DNA of 64,000 bases, taken from contig NZ_CP137640.1 in the NCBI RefSeq assembly GCF_036670025.1, positions 1,274,001 to 1,338,000 on the forward strand, written 5' to 3'. The notes below the pieces were generated by a model, which did no database searches, was not told the origin of the DNA, and worked only from the letters and a program-made list of their open reading frames with translations. A program made the translations under genes and the position numbers. Position 1 is the stretch's first letter, and every line of letters starts with the position of its first letter. The stretch comes from Bacillus_BD oryzisoli. Lineage in GTDB: Bacteria > Bacillota > Bacilli > Bacillales > Cytobacillaceae. Below are positions 26,049 through 34,584 of the stretch, in pieces.

Positions 26049-27335
26049 TTGAATGGAGAACCGCTTGCCTTTCGAATGCGTCCGACTACAGTCGAAGAAG
26101 TAATCGGGCAAAAGGAGATAATCGGGAAAAATACAAGTTTATATAAAATGATTAAAAACGGTTATGTACCTTCGATGCTGTTATACGGGGAGCCTGGAAT
26201 TGGGAAGACCTCACTTGCCTTTGCCATAGCAGGTACAACTAAGCTCCCTTTTGTGGCTTTAAACGCTACAACCTCGGGAAAAAAGGATGTAGAAGAGGTT
26301 GTTCAAGAAGCACGATTAACGGGAAAACTGATTCTCTTTTTAGATGAAATCCATCGGTTTAATAAAGCGCAGCAGGATTATCTTCTCCCGCACGTAGAGA
26401 ATGGAACCATAGTCTTAATTGGGGCAACAACGGAAAATCCCTTTCATGATGTGAATCCGGCGATTCGCAGCCGCTGTGGGCAAATTCTGCAATTGACAAG
26501 ACTTTCAAAGGAAGATATTAAAGAACTGATCAAAAGGGCATTAGCAGATGACCAAAGGGGACTTGGAAATCTATCGATTGACATTACGGATAAGCAGATC
26601 GAAGATATTGCTGAAGGCGCGGCAGGAGATGCCAGAAAATCACTTACGATGCTTGAATCCATCGTTTATTCCTCTGATATCATTGAGAATACATATAAGA
26701 TTCAAAATGATACCATCGATAGAATGATCAAAAAAGCCGGTGTGTACGGAGATAAAAAAGGCTCTCACTATTATAATTTATTATCTAGTTTACAAAAAAG
26801 CATCCGTGGCAGTGATGTGAATGCAGCCCTCTATTACTTGGCTCATTTATTAGAAACGGGTGATTTAGTATCGGTTAATAGAAGATTGCTTGTGATTGCC
26901 TATGAGGATATCGGACTTGCCAATCCAGCTGTCGGCGGCCGTGTATTAGCGGCCGTAACAGCTTCTGAACGTCTAGGCATGCCGGAAGCGAGAATACCGC
27001 TGGCAGCGGCTGTTGTTGAAATGTGTTTATCCACTAAATCAAATTCTGCTTATAAAGCATTGGATGCAGCGATAGAAGGAATACGATCTGGAAAAGTAGG
27101 GGAAATACCTAAACATTTACGGGATGCCCATTATTCAGGTGCAAAGGTACTTGGGCATGTTGGTTATCAATATCCACATGACTATCCAATCGGAACCTTT
27201 GGCGGCTGGGTGAATCAGGAATATTTACCGTCTAATTTAAAAGGTACTAAATATTACCACCCGGTTGAAGCAGGGGAAGAAAAACGATTTGCTGCGATTT
27301 ATGAAAGGCTGGAGGAATTTAAAAAAGGGAAATAG
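26049..27335 (+). CDS. rarA: Replication-associated recombination protein RarA
   Basis: RarA (MgsA) is an AAA+ ATPase acting at stalled replication forks with SSB. The protein has 428 residues. Walker A is GEPGIGKTS near residue 50, Walker B ILFLDEIHRFN near 100, sensor 1 GATTENP near 128, and the C-terminal MgsA tetramerisation domain contains GSDVNAALYYLAHLLETGD near 255 and YEDIGLANP near 285. TTG at 26049, eight bases after a GGGGG run, gives a normal N-terminus (PLAFRMRP); TTG at 26043 is too close. Corresponds to B. subtilis YrvN. Confidence 0.95.
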   Translation: MNGEPLAFRMRPTTVEEVIGQKEIIGKNTSLYKMIKNGYVPSMLLYGEPGIGKTSLAFAIAGTTKLPFVALNATTSGKKDVEEVVQEARLTGKLILFLDEIHRFNKAQQDYLLPHVENGTIVLIGATTENPFHDVNPAIRSRCGQILQLTRLSKEDIKELIKRALADDQRGLGNLSIDITDKQIEDIAEGAAGDARKSLTMLESIVYSSDIIENTYKIQNDTIDRMIKKAGVYGDKKGSHYYNLLSSLQKSIRGSDVNAALYYLAHLLETGDLVSVNRRLLVIAYEDIGLANPAVGGRVLAAVTASERLGMPEARIPLAAAVVEMCLSTKSNSAYKALDAAIEGIRSGKVGEIPKHLRDAHYSGAKVLGHVGYQYPHDYPIGTFGGWVNQEYLPSNLKGTKYYHPVEAGEEKRFAAIYERLEEFKKGK

Positions 27336-27377
27336 GCAGATCTGAAGGCGATCCTATCTGCCTCAGGCGAAAGCCTG
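27334..27377. other. Tandem hairpins after rarA
   Basis: AGGCAGAT (27334-27341)/ATCTGCCT (27356-27363) is directly followed by CAGGC-GAAA-GCCTG (27364-27377), a GNRA-capped hairpin. No T run follows, so it is not a standard terminator. It lies between the rarA stop and the cymR promoter. Confidence 0.5.
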
Positions 27378-27395
27378 CAAGTAACCCGGATATTA

Positions 27396-27404
27396 TGATA
27401 TAAT
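27396..27404 (+). promoter_or_regulatory. Extended -10 promoter for cymR operon
   Basis: TG-A-TATAAT at 27396-27404 is a perfect extended -10; the -35 region is weak. The leader before cymR is about 110 bases. Confidence 0.6.
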
Positions 27405-27524
27405 AGATTAAGTTTATCTATATAGTATGTTTAATCCATCGGATTTTTTATTGATATGTATTTAGAAGAATTCATCCATATACTTATCCATCTTAACGAA
27501 TTGAATTGAGAGAGGTGTTAAGAA

Positions 27525-27944
27525 ATGAAAATTTCTACAAAGGGCCGCTACGGTTTGACAATTATGATTGAATTGGCCAAAAAATATGGTGATGGACCAG
27601 TATCGTTAAAATCGATTGCACAGGCAAATGATTTATCTGAACATTATTTAGAACAGTTGATTGCTCCGCTCAGGAACGCTGGTTTAGTAAAAAGTATCCG
27701 CGGTGCTTACGGGGGTTACATTTTAGCCGATGATCCGTCTAACATTACTTCAGGAGATATTATTCGTGTTCTCGAAGGACCGATTACACCTGTTGAAGGA
27801 ATTGAGGATGAAGAACCGGTAAAACGGGCATTATGGATAAGAATAAGGGACGCAGTAAAAGATGTCCTTGATAATACGACGATTCAGGATTTAGCCAATC
27901 ATAAAGATGAAGGTGAAATTGACTCCTATATGTTTTATATTTAA
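27525..27944 (+). CDS. cymR: CymR, Rrf2-family regulator of cysteine metabolism
   Basis: CymR represses sulfur and cysteine uptake genes and in B. subtilis acts with CysK. The 139-residue Rrf2 protein starts MKISTKGRYGLTIMIELA with a winged-helix domain (recognition segment DLSEHYLEQLIAPLRNAGLVKSIRG is spread over residues 33-57; GAYGGY forms the wing). It lacks the cysteine cluster of IscR-type Rrf2 proteins, which supports CymR rather than IscR. It heads an operon with iscS and mnmA, as in B. subtilis. ATG start with AGAGAGGTG. Confidence 0.92.
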   Translation: MKISTKGRYGLTIMIELAKKYGDGPVSLKSIAQANDLSEHYLEQLIAPLRNAGLVKSIRGAYGGYILADDPSNITSGDIIRVLEGPITPVEGIEDEEPVKRALWIRIRDAVKDVLDNTTIQDLANHKDEGEIDSYMFYI

Positions 27945-27977
27945 TCCATAGCGGATCAAGATAAGAAGGTGAAAGAT

Positions 27978-29123
27978 TTGGAACGGATTTATGTCGATCA
28001 TGCGGCGACGACTCCCATGCATCCGGCAGTCATTGAAAAAATGACAGTAACGATGGCACAGTATTTCGGTAATCCCTCAAGTATTCATTCCTATGGCCGT
28101 GAAGCGCGGAAAATTGTTGATGAAGCAAGGCTTGGAATTGCCCGAAGCATTGGAGCCATGGAAACAGAGCTGATTTTTACAAGCGGCGGAACGGAAGCTG
28201 ATAATAATGCTATTTTTGGAGCTGCTGAGGCGAATAAGGAAAAAGGTAAACATATTATTACAACAGCCATTGAACATCATGCTGTTTTACATGCTTGTGA
28301 AGAATTGGGAAAAAGAGGCTATGAGGTGACGTATTTACCTGTTGATGAAACTGGTGTAATATCGGTAAAGGATTTTCAAGATTCATTACGAGATGATACC
28401 ATTCTCGTCACGATTATGTATGGGAATAATGAAGTAGGAACCATCCAGCCGATTGCCGAAATTGGTCAAATTCTTTCATCACATCAGGCTGTGTTTCATA
28501 CCGATGCTGTCCAGGCTTACGGAATGGAAAAGATTGATGTCAATGAGCTGCAGGTGGATTTATTAAGCGCATCTGCTCATAAGATAAACGGACCGAAGGG
28601 TATTGGATTTCTTTATATAAAAAATGGAGTTAAGCTCGCTCCGCGTACTTTTGGTGGAGAGCAGGAAAGAAAGAGACGTGCAGGTACAGAGAATGTTCCA
28701 GCAATCATTGGTTTCTTTGAGGCTGTCAAACTGATGGAGGAGGACAGAGAAAATCGAAGAAATCAGTATAGACTATATAAAGAGACACTAATTGAAGTAC
28801 TAAGAACAAATGATATTGAATGTACGATTAATGGAACACTTGAAACAGCATTACCGCATGTTCTAAACATCAGCTTTCCGGATACAAATGTAGAGGCGCT
28901 GCTTGTTAACCTTGATTTGGCTGGAATTGCTGCATCAAGCGGTTCTGCCTGTACTGCCGGTGCAGTAGAGCCTTCGCATGTTCTTGTTAGTATGTTTGGG
29001 AAAGAATCGGCTAAATTGACGAACTCAATTCGCTTTAGCTTTGGAATTTCAAACACTGTTGACCAAATCAAGAAGGTCGGCGGCGAAATGGCGAAAATCG
29101 TACAAAGATTAATGAATAAGTGA
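27978..29123 (+). CDS. Cysteine desulfurase (IscS/NifS family, YrvO-like)
   Basis: PLP enzyme that supplies persulfide sulfur, here presumably to MnmA for 2-thiouridine. From TTG 27978 (AAGGT seven bases upstream) the protein has 381 residues: YVDHAATTP at the N-terminus, HHAV for PLP stacking near 100, the PLP lysine in SASAHKINGPKG near 202, and the active-site cysteine loop SGSACTAG near 325. Directly between cymR and mnmA, as B. subtilis yrvO. GTG at 27969 is less likely because it overlaps the ribosome binding site. Confidence 0.92.
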   Translation: MERIYVDHAATTPMHPAVIEKMTVTMAQYFGNPSSIHSYGREARKIVDEARLGIARSIGAMETELIFTSGGTEADNNAIFGAAEANKEKGKHIITTAIEHHAVLHACEELGKRGYEVTYLPVDETGVISVKDFQDSLRDDTILVTIMYGNNEVGTIQPIAEIGQILSSHQAVFHTDAVQAYGMEKIDVNELQVDLLSASAHKINGPKGIGFLYIKNGVKLAPRTFGGEQERKRRAGTENVPAIIGFFEAVKLMEEDRENRRNQYRLYKETLIEVLRTNDIECTINGTLETALPHVLNISFPDTNVEALLVNLDLAGIAASSGSACTAGAVEPSHVLVSMFGKESAKLTNSIRFSFGISNTVDQIKKVGGEMAKIVQRLMNK

Positions 29124-29130
29124 GGGAGAA

Positions 29131-30246
29131 TTGTTGAAGGAACCAAAAGACACACGTGTAGTGGTTGGGATGTCAGGTGGTGTAGATTCATCTGTTGCGG
29201 CCCTATTGTTAAAGCAGCAGGGATATGATGTCATTGGAATTTTTATGAAAAACTGGGATGATACAGACGAGTTTGGGGTTTGTACAGCGACGGAGGATTA
29301 TGAAGATGTCATTCGGGTCTGCAACCAAATTGGGATTCCTTACTATGCGGTAAATTTCGAAAAACAATACTGGGATAAGGTATTTACCTATTTTCTCGAT
29401 GAATATAAAGCAGGAAGAACACCAAATCCTGATGTCATGTGCAATAAAGAAATAAAGTTTAAGGCCTTTTTAGAGCATGCGATGAACCTGGGAGCAGATT
29501 ATTTAGCAACCGGCCATTATGCACGGGTAGAATATCGCGACGGAGAATATAAGATGCTCCGCGGTGTTGACGATAATAAAGATCAAACTTATTTTCTAAA
29601 TCAATTAACGCAAGAACAGCTTTCAAAGGTGATGTTCCCAATAGGCGGGATTGAAAAAGCAAAGGTAAGAGAGATTGCAAAAGAAGCAGGACTGGCTACA
29701 GCAGCAAAAAAGGATAGTACAGGAATTTGCTTTATTGGGGAGCGAAATTTTAAAACATTCCTAAGTCAATATTTACCTGCTCAGCCCGGGAATATGGAAA
29801 CCTTTGATGGAAAAGTAGTTGGAAAGCACGAAGGTCTAATGTACTATACAATCGGACAACGTCATGGACTTGGGATTGGCGGAGCAGGTGAACCTTGGTT
29901 TGCGATCGGTAAGGATTTAAAACGAAACGTTCTATATGTTGGACAAAGCTTTCATAATGAGAAACTATACTCAACGTCCATCATTGCAGCAAATGTAAGC
30001 TGGGTATCAAATAGAGAAAAGCCGGCAAGCTTTGAATGCACAGCAAAATTCCGATACCGCCAGCCTGATAATCAAGTCACAGTAGAATTATTAGATGATC
30101 AAAAGGTAAAAGTCGTGTTCAAGGAACCGATTCGTGCGGTTACACCTGGACAAGCAGTTGTTTTTTACAATGGTGATGAATGTCTTGGCGGCGCAACGAT
30201 TGATGAAGTATTTAAACATGCTGAAAAACTCACATATGTAGGGTAA
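29131..30246 (+). CDS. mnmA: tRNA-specific 2-thiouridylase MnmA
   Basis: MnmA installs the 2-thio group on U34 of tRNA Lys, Glu and Gln. The 371-residue protein has the PP-loop GMSGGVDSS near residue 13, catalytic Cys in NPDVMCNKEIKF (about residue 102), ATGHYARV near 128, and the second catalytic Cys in STGICFIGERNF near 199. It starts with TTG at 29131, the position that aligns with B. subtilis; TTG at 29134 has better spacing from GGGAG and is an alternative. It is the last gene of the cymR-iscS-mnmA operon. Confidence 0.96.
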   Translation: MLKEPKDTRVVVGMSGGVDSSVAALLLKQQGYDVIGIFMKNWDDTDEFGVCTATEDYEDVIRVCNQIGIPYYAVNFEKQYWDKVFTYFLDEYKAGRTPNPDVMCNKEIKFKAFLEHAMNLGADYLATGHYARVEYRDGEYKMLRGVDDNKDQTYFLNQLTQEQLSKVMFPIGGIEKAKVREIAKEAGLATAAKKDSTGICFIGERNFKTFLSQYLPAQPGNMETFDGKVVGKHEGLMYYTIGQRHGLGIGGAGEPWFAIGKDLKRNVLYVGQSFHNEKLYSTSIIAANVSWVSNREKPASFECTAKFRYRQPDNQVTVELLDDQKVKVVFKEPIRAVTPGQAVVFYNGDECLGGATIDEVFKHAEKLTYVG

Positions 30247-30264
30247 TAAAAAAGCTCTCATAGA

Positions 30265-30312
30265 AGGTGTCAGGTATCTACAGGGTGACTGTGATGCATG
30301 GCACCTTTTTTG
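30265..30312 (+). terminator. Terminator after mnmA, possibly repeat-derived
   Basis: AGGTGTCA (30265-30272) pairs with TGGCACCT (30299-30306), with one wobble, followed by a T run. The GGTGTCAGG arm matches the short repeat seen at 25990-26001. Confidence 0.7.
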
Positions 30313-30385
30313 ATGGTTCCAGTTCTTATCAAGTGATAAAGTATGCTATACTTTTTTATTGAACAAGACGAACGGAGTGAATAAT

Positions 30386-31042
30386 TTGGATAAAAATCAG
30401 CTGGGAATTCAATATATGCAGGAAGGCAAATGGGAGGATGCGGCAAAGGTTTTCATGGAGGCAATTGAAGAGACTCCTAATGAACCAGTATCATATATAA
30501 ACTTTGGTAATCTTCTCGCTGCTGTTGGAGAAACCGAAAGAGCGCTGCAATTTTTTCAAAAGGCGATTGAATTAGATGAAAATGCAGCTGCAGCCTATTA
30601 CAGTGCAGGTAATGTCTATTACGAGAATGAGCAATTTGGAGAGGCAAAGTCAATGTTTGAAACAGCGATGAAAAGAGGCTTGGATTCATCCGATAACTTT
30701 TTTATGCTGGGCATGTCCCTGATCGCGTTGGAACAGCCGTTGATGGCTCTTCCCTATTTTCAAAGATGCACGGAATTAAATGAACAGGATGCTGAAGGGT
30801 TTTTTCAGTACGGCCTCTGTCTAGCAAATCAACAATATATAAATGAAGCGATTAAACAATTTGAAAAATGTATTGAGATTGATCAACAGCATGCAGATGC
30901 TTTTTATAATTTGGGTGTGGCATATGGTTTTCAGGAAAATGGCGAAAAAGCATTAGAAATGTTTGAAAAGGCCTTGCAAATCCAGCCGGATCATCTTTTA
31001 GCAGGAAACGGAAAACGTTTAATTGAAGAGGCTGGTCAATAA
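30386..31042 (+). CDS. TPR-repeat protein (YrrB-like)
   Basis: A 218-residue soluble protein made almost wholly of five to six tetratricopeptide repeats, each with W/Y-N-L-G or Y-x-x-G-like positions and an A-x-x-x-F/A pattern (for example ALQFFQKAIELDENAAAAYY, near residue 55). TPR arrays bind partner proteins; the partner is unknown. YrrB of B. subtilis occupies the same place before recD2. TTG at 30386 follows ACGGAGTGA; the in-frame start at 30359 would place nine extra residues over that site. Confidence 0.85.
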   Translation: MDKNQLGIQYMQEGKWEDAAKVFMEAIEETPNEPVSYINFGNLLAAVGETERALQFFQKAIELDENAAAAYYSAGNVYYENEQFGEAKSMFETAMKRGLDSSDNFFMLGMSLIALEQPLMALPYFQRCTELNEQDAEGFFQYGLCLANQQYINEAIKQFEKCIEIDQQHADAFYNLGVAYGFQENGEKALEMFEKALQIQPDHLLAGNGKRLIEEAGQ

Positions 31043-31087
31043 TTGGACCGGTATGAAGTCAAAGATGGTTAGGGGGGAACTCAAAAG

Positions 31088-33496
31088 GTGGAAAAGCAAG
31101 ACTCACTTGATTTATATGCTGAACAGGGAAAGTTTATCAAAGGGAAACCGATTGTAACAATTTTTCATAACGAACAAAATTTATACACGGTTCTCAGGAT
31201 CAGAGTCGAAGAGACAAATGAAAATTATGATGATAAAGAAGCTGTTGTTACCGGCTATTTTCCGAAAATCCATGAACAGGAAGTTTATATTTTTTACGGA
31301 GAGATGAAGGAGCATCAAAAATTTGGCCTTCAGTTTCATGCCAGCCATTTTCGCAAAGACATACCGCAAACAAAACAAGGGGTTGTCAACTACCTTTCAA
31401 GTGAACTCTTTAAAGGGATTGGAAAGAAAACAGCTGAGAAAATCGTTGATACGCTTGGAGAAAATGCGATTACACGGATATTAAATCATCCTTCCCTCCT
31501 AGACCAAGTTCCCAAACTCCCGCCTGACAAAGCAAAGGACTTATATGACACACTGATGGAGCATCAAGGGCTTGAGCAGGCAATGATCGCATTAAACCAA
31601 TATGGCTTCGGTCCTCAATTATCGATGAAAATCTATCAGGTTTACAAGGAATTAACGATAGAAGTTATCCAAACAAATCCGTATAAGCTGGTTGAAGATG
31701 TTGAGGGGATTGGCTTTGCTCGTGCTGATGAACTTGGTCACCAGCAAGGCATTACAGGTAGTCATCCAGACCGTATTAAAGCAGGCTGCCTTTATATATT
31801 AGAGCAGGAATGTATGCAAAACGGTCATGTGTTTGTTGATGCTGAGCACCTCTTAGTCAGTGTACAAAAGCTTCTTGAGGAAAATAAACGGAATCAAATT
31901 GAATTTGCCGATATAACCCGTGAACTATTGAAGCTAGAAGAAGAAGGAAAAATTATCGTCGAAAACAAAAGATTTTACTTGCCTTCCCTTTATTTTTCTG
32001 AAAAAGGACTTGTTACAAGTATTAAGAAGCTGCTCGAGCAAACGGAGTATGCTGATCAATTTCCTGAATCAGAGTTCTTGCTGGCACTTGGCAATTTAGA
32101 AGAACGAATTGGTGTACAGTACGCACCGACGCAAAAAGATGCGATTCAAACTGCTCTGATGTCTCCGTTGTTATTATTAACGGGAGGACCCGGGACTGGT
32201 AAAACGACTGTTATTAAGGGGATTGTGGAATTATACGCTGAGCTTCATGGCTGCTCACTTGATCCAAAGGATTACAAAAAAGAAGAGCCTTTTCCCTTTC
32301 TGCTGGCGGCGCCAACCGGTCGGGCAGCGAAACGGATGACAGAATCGACCGGACTTCCGGCAGTGACGATCCATCGATTGCTAGGGTGGAATGGTAGTGA
32401 GGGTTTTGATCATCATGAAGACAACCCGTTAGAAGGGAAAATTCTGATAGTCGATGAAACGTCAATGGTTGATATATGGCTTGCTAACCGGTTATTTAAA
32501 GCATTACCGGAGCATATCCAGGTCATACTTGTCGGCGATGAGGACCAGCTTCCTTCTGTCGGTCCGGGACAGGTATTACGGGACCTGCTTCAATCGAATG
32601 TGATTCCAACGATCAGATTAACGGATATTTATCGCCAGGCCGAAGGTTCCTCCATCATTGAGCTGGCTCATGAAATCAAAAAAGGAAAGCTGCCAAAAGA
32701 TGTCAGCATGCAACAGGCGGATCGTTCCTTTTTTCGCTGTCATACCGGACAGATTGCTAATGTGATTGAAAAAGTTGTCTTAAATGCCAAGAAAAAAGGA
32801 TACACGCCAAGAGATATTCAGGTATTGGCACCGATGTATAAAGGGCCTGCAGGAATTGACCGCTTGAACGAAATGCTTCAGGAAATTTTAAATGGAAATC
32901 CTGATGGTTCTCGCAAAGAACTGGTCTTTGGAAACACTAAGTATCGGGTCGGGGATAAAGTCCTTCAGCTTGTCAATCAACCCGATAAGCACGTTTTTAA
33001 CGGTGATATGGGTGAAGTAGTGTCTGTTTTTTATGCAAAAGAAAATACGGAAAAGCAGGATATGGTTGTTGTTTCCTTTGAGGGTGTTGAAATAACCTAC
33101 ACAAGGCAGGATTTAAATCAAATTACGCTTGCATATTGCTGCTCGGTTCATAAATCACAGGGAAGCGAGTTCCCAATTGTCATTTTACCAATTGTAAAAA
33201 GTTATTATCGTATGCTGCAGCGAAATTTAATCTATACTGCCATTACAAGGAGCAAACAATTTTTAATCCTCTGCGGTGAAGAAGAAGCGCTGCGCCTTGG
33301 GGTTGAGCGGGCTGACGAACAGTCCCGGCAAACGACATTAGCTGAAAAACTGCAGGAAGAACTGCAAGAACTAAAACCAAAAGCAGGATCCATAGTGGAA
33401 GATCTTCAAACTGAGGAATTAACGTATGAAGAAATGATGATGAATGTTGATCCAATGATCGGAATGGAGAATGTTAACCCTTATCAATTTATGTAG
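31088..33496 (+). CDS. recD2: RecD2, SF1B DNA helicase
   Basis: RecD2 is a 5'-to-3' helicase used in replication-fork and mismatch-related repair in bacteria lacking RecBCD. The 802-residue protein has an N-terminal OB-like domain, tandem helix-hairpin-helix regions (GIGKKTAEKIV near residue 115; VEGIGFARADELG near 205), Walker A GGPGTGKTT near 366, Walker B ILIVDETSMVD near 455, GDEDQLPSVGPG near 485 and a C-terminal UvrD-like domain with VHKSQGSEF near 690. GTG start at 31088 behind GGGGGGAACT. Its own terminator follows. Corresponds to B. subtilis YrrC. Confidence 0.95.
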   Translation: MEKQDSLDLYAEQGKFIKGKPIVTIFHNEQNLYTVLRIRVEETNENYDDKEAVVTGYFPKIHEQEVYIFYGEMKEHQKFGLQFHASHFRKDIPQTKQGVVNYLSSELFKGIGKKTAEKIVDTLGENAITRILNHPSLLDQVPKLPPDKAKDLYDTLMEHQGLEQAMIALNQYGFGPQLSMKIYQVYKELTIEVIQTNPYKLVEDVEGIGFARADELGHQQGITGSHPDRIKAGCLYILEQECMQNGHVFVDAEHLLVSVQKLLEENKRNQIEFADITRELLKLEEEGKIIVENKRFYLPSLYFSEKGLVTSIKKLLEQTEYADQFPESEFLLALGNLEERIGVQYAPTQKDAIQTALMSPLLLLTGGPGTGKTTVIKGIVELYAELHGCSLDPKDYKKEEPFPFLLAAPTGRAAKRMTESTGLPAVTIHRLLGWNGSEGFDHHEDNPLEGKILIVDETSMVDIWLANRLFKALPEHIQVILVGDEDQLPSVGPGQVLRDLLQSNVIPTIRLTDIYRQAEGSSIIELAHEIKKGKLPKDVSMQQADRSFFRCHTGQIANVIEKVVLNAKKKGYTPRDIQVLAPMYKGPAGIDRLNEMLQEILNGNPDGSRKELVFGNTKYRVGDKVLQLVNQPDKHVFNGDMGEVVSVFYAKENTEKQDMVVVSFEGVEITYTRQDLNQITLAYCCSVHKSQGSEFPIVILPIVKSYYRMLQRNLIYTAITRSKQFLILCGEEEALRLGVERADEQSRQTTLAEKLQEELQELKPKAGSIVEDLQTEELTYEEMMMNVDPMIGMENVNPYQFM

Positions 33497-33497
33497 G

Positions 33498-33528
33498 AAA
33501 AAGAGCATCCAGTGGTTGCTCTTTTTTG
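33498..33528 (+). terminator. Terminator after recD2
   Basis: AAAAGAGCA pairs with TGCTCTTTTTT around CCAGTGGT. Confidence 0.85.
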
Positions 33529-33633
33529 TTCCAATCATAAAATAACATTTCATTTTCTTCATGGAAAACGTTTCTTCTTATGATTTATTGATATCAGAAC
33601 ATAATATGAATGTTCGGGAGGGTGGGATTATCT

Positions 33634-34104
33634 TTGCGGACATTTTCATTATTAAAGGGACTTCCTGTGTTTGAACTAAAAACTGGTTCAAAAATAGGGG
33701 AAATATGTGACTTAAATATATCCAATGACGGTATGGTTAGAGCGTTACTGATTAAAAAAGGCGTTTTCTTAAAAAAAACATATAAAATCAATGTGAAGGA
33801 TGTATCTTCTTTTGGCTTTGACGGGGTTATGATTGAAGACCGAAACATTCTGGAACCATTAACGGAACCAAAGGAATACACGTTTGAAAACCAGGGGCGA
33901 TTGCTAGGCAGAATGATGATGACAAGTGAAGGAGAACGCCTTGGTTTCTTAGAAGATGTATATTTTTTGGAAGAAGCGGGAACGATTATAGGGTATGAAT
34001 TATCGGATGGCTTCTTTTCAGACATCATGGAAGGAAAACGTGTAGTTAAAGCAGATAAACCGCCTGCGATTGGGAAGGATGCCATCATAGTGAATGTGAA
34101 ATAA
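33634..34104 (+). CDS. PRC-barrel domain protein (YrrD-like)
   Basis: A 156-residue cytosolic protein with two PRC-barrel domains: FSLLKGLPVFELKTGSKIGE near the N-terminus, and a second unit around GRLLGRMMMTSEGERLGFLEDVYF split near residues 92-115. PRC barrels bind protein or RNA partners in RNA processing (RimM) and photosynthetic reaction centres; the role here is unknown. TTG at 33634 follows GGGAGGGTG; the ATG at 33610 would place coding sequence over that site. Position matches B. subtilis yrrD. Confidence 0.85.
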   Translation: MRTFSLLKGLPVFELKTGSKIGEICDLNISNDGMVRALLIKKGVFLKKTYKINVKDVSSFGFDGVMIEDRNILEPLTEPKEYTFENQGRLLGRMMMTSEGERLGFLEDVYFLEEAGTIIGYELSDGFFSDIMEGKRVVKADKPPAIGKDAIIVNVK

Positions 34105-34119
34105 CTGTGAGGTGTTCCT

Positions 34120-34311
34120 ATGTTTAAATGTCCTAATTGTCAGAGTAAAGATATCGGTAAAATTGGTATAAACCAATATTACTGTTGGAATTGTTTTATT
34201 GAGCTAACTCTTTCAAACGGTTTGATCCTGACCCATCAGGTTGAAGAAGATGGTTCTTTAAGTTCACTTGATGATTTGTTTGATGAAGATGAACGTCGGT
34301 TTATCCTATAA
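34120..34311 (+). CDS. Small zinc-ribbon-like protein
   Basis: A 63-residue protein with two CxxC pairs (CPNC at residues 4-7 and CWNC at 22-25), spaced as in a zinc ribbon, then an acidic C-terminus (DDLFDEDERR). ATG start with GAGGTG. It lies between yrrD-like and yrzQ-like genes; B. subtilis YrzR may be the counterpart. No function is known; zinc binding is inferred from the four cysteines. Confidence 0.75.
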   Translation: MFKCPNCQSKDIGKIGINQYYCWNCFIELTLSNGLILTHQVEEDGSLSSLDDLFDEDERRFIL

Positions 34312-34328
34312 AATTTGAGGTGAATCTA

Positions 34329-34460
34329 ATGAATAAAGTGATAACTTCCATGCTTGCAGTGAGTGCTGGAGTAGCCGCTTATAATTATGTGCAAAAAAAT
34401 AACCTCATTTCGAACCGGCAAATGCGGAAAATGAAAAAAAACCTAAAAACCTTATTCTAA
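34329..34460 (+). CDS. YrzQ/DUF3918-type microprotein
   Basis: A 43-residue protein starting MNKVITSMLAVSAGVAAYNY, with one N-terminal hydrophobic segment and a basic tail rich in Lys, Arg and Met (QMRKMKKNLKTLF). It has a GAGGTGAATCTA ribosome binding site eight bases before the ATG. The size, tail and position upstream of the AI-2E permease match B. subtilis YrzQ. Its function is unknown. Confidence 0.8.
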   Translation: MNKVITSMLAVSAGVAAYNYVQKNNLISNRQMRKMKKNLKTLF

Positions 34461-34462
34461 TC

Positions 34463-34497
34463 ACAAGGGATAACCTCTAGAGGTTATCCCTTGTTCA
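34463..34497 (+). terminator. Terminator after the microprotein genes
   Basis: ACAAGGGATAACCTC pairs with GAGGTTATCCCTTGT around a two-base TA centre. The T run is short, so function is inferred mainly from the 14-15 bp stem. Confidence 0.7.
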
Positions 34498-34584
34498 CAT
34501 GTCTTAGGCATAGGTGGAAATTATTCAGTCAATAGGTATAAAAAATGTTTTTGCCTTCACAATAAGTAAAGGAGGCGATAAGCG

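Noticed and set aside
33594..34088. Minus-strand open frame matching the length of the PRC-barrel gene
   Set aside because: It is the mirror of the plus-strand gene, which has a ribosome binding site and PRC-barrel sequence.
34463..34497. Operator palindrome for a regulator
   Set aside because: The 14-15 bp stem directly after a stop codon is better explained as a terminator, although the T run is short.
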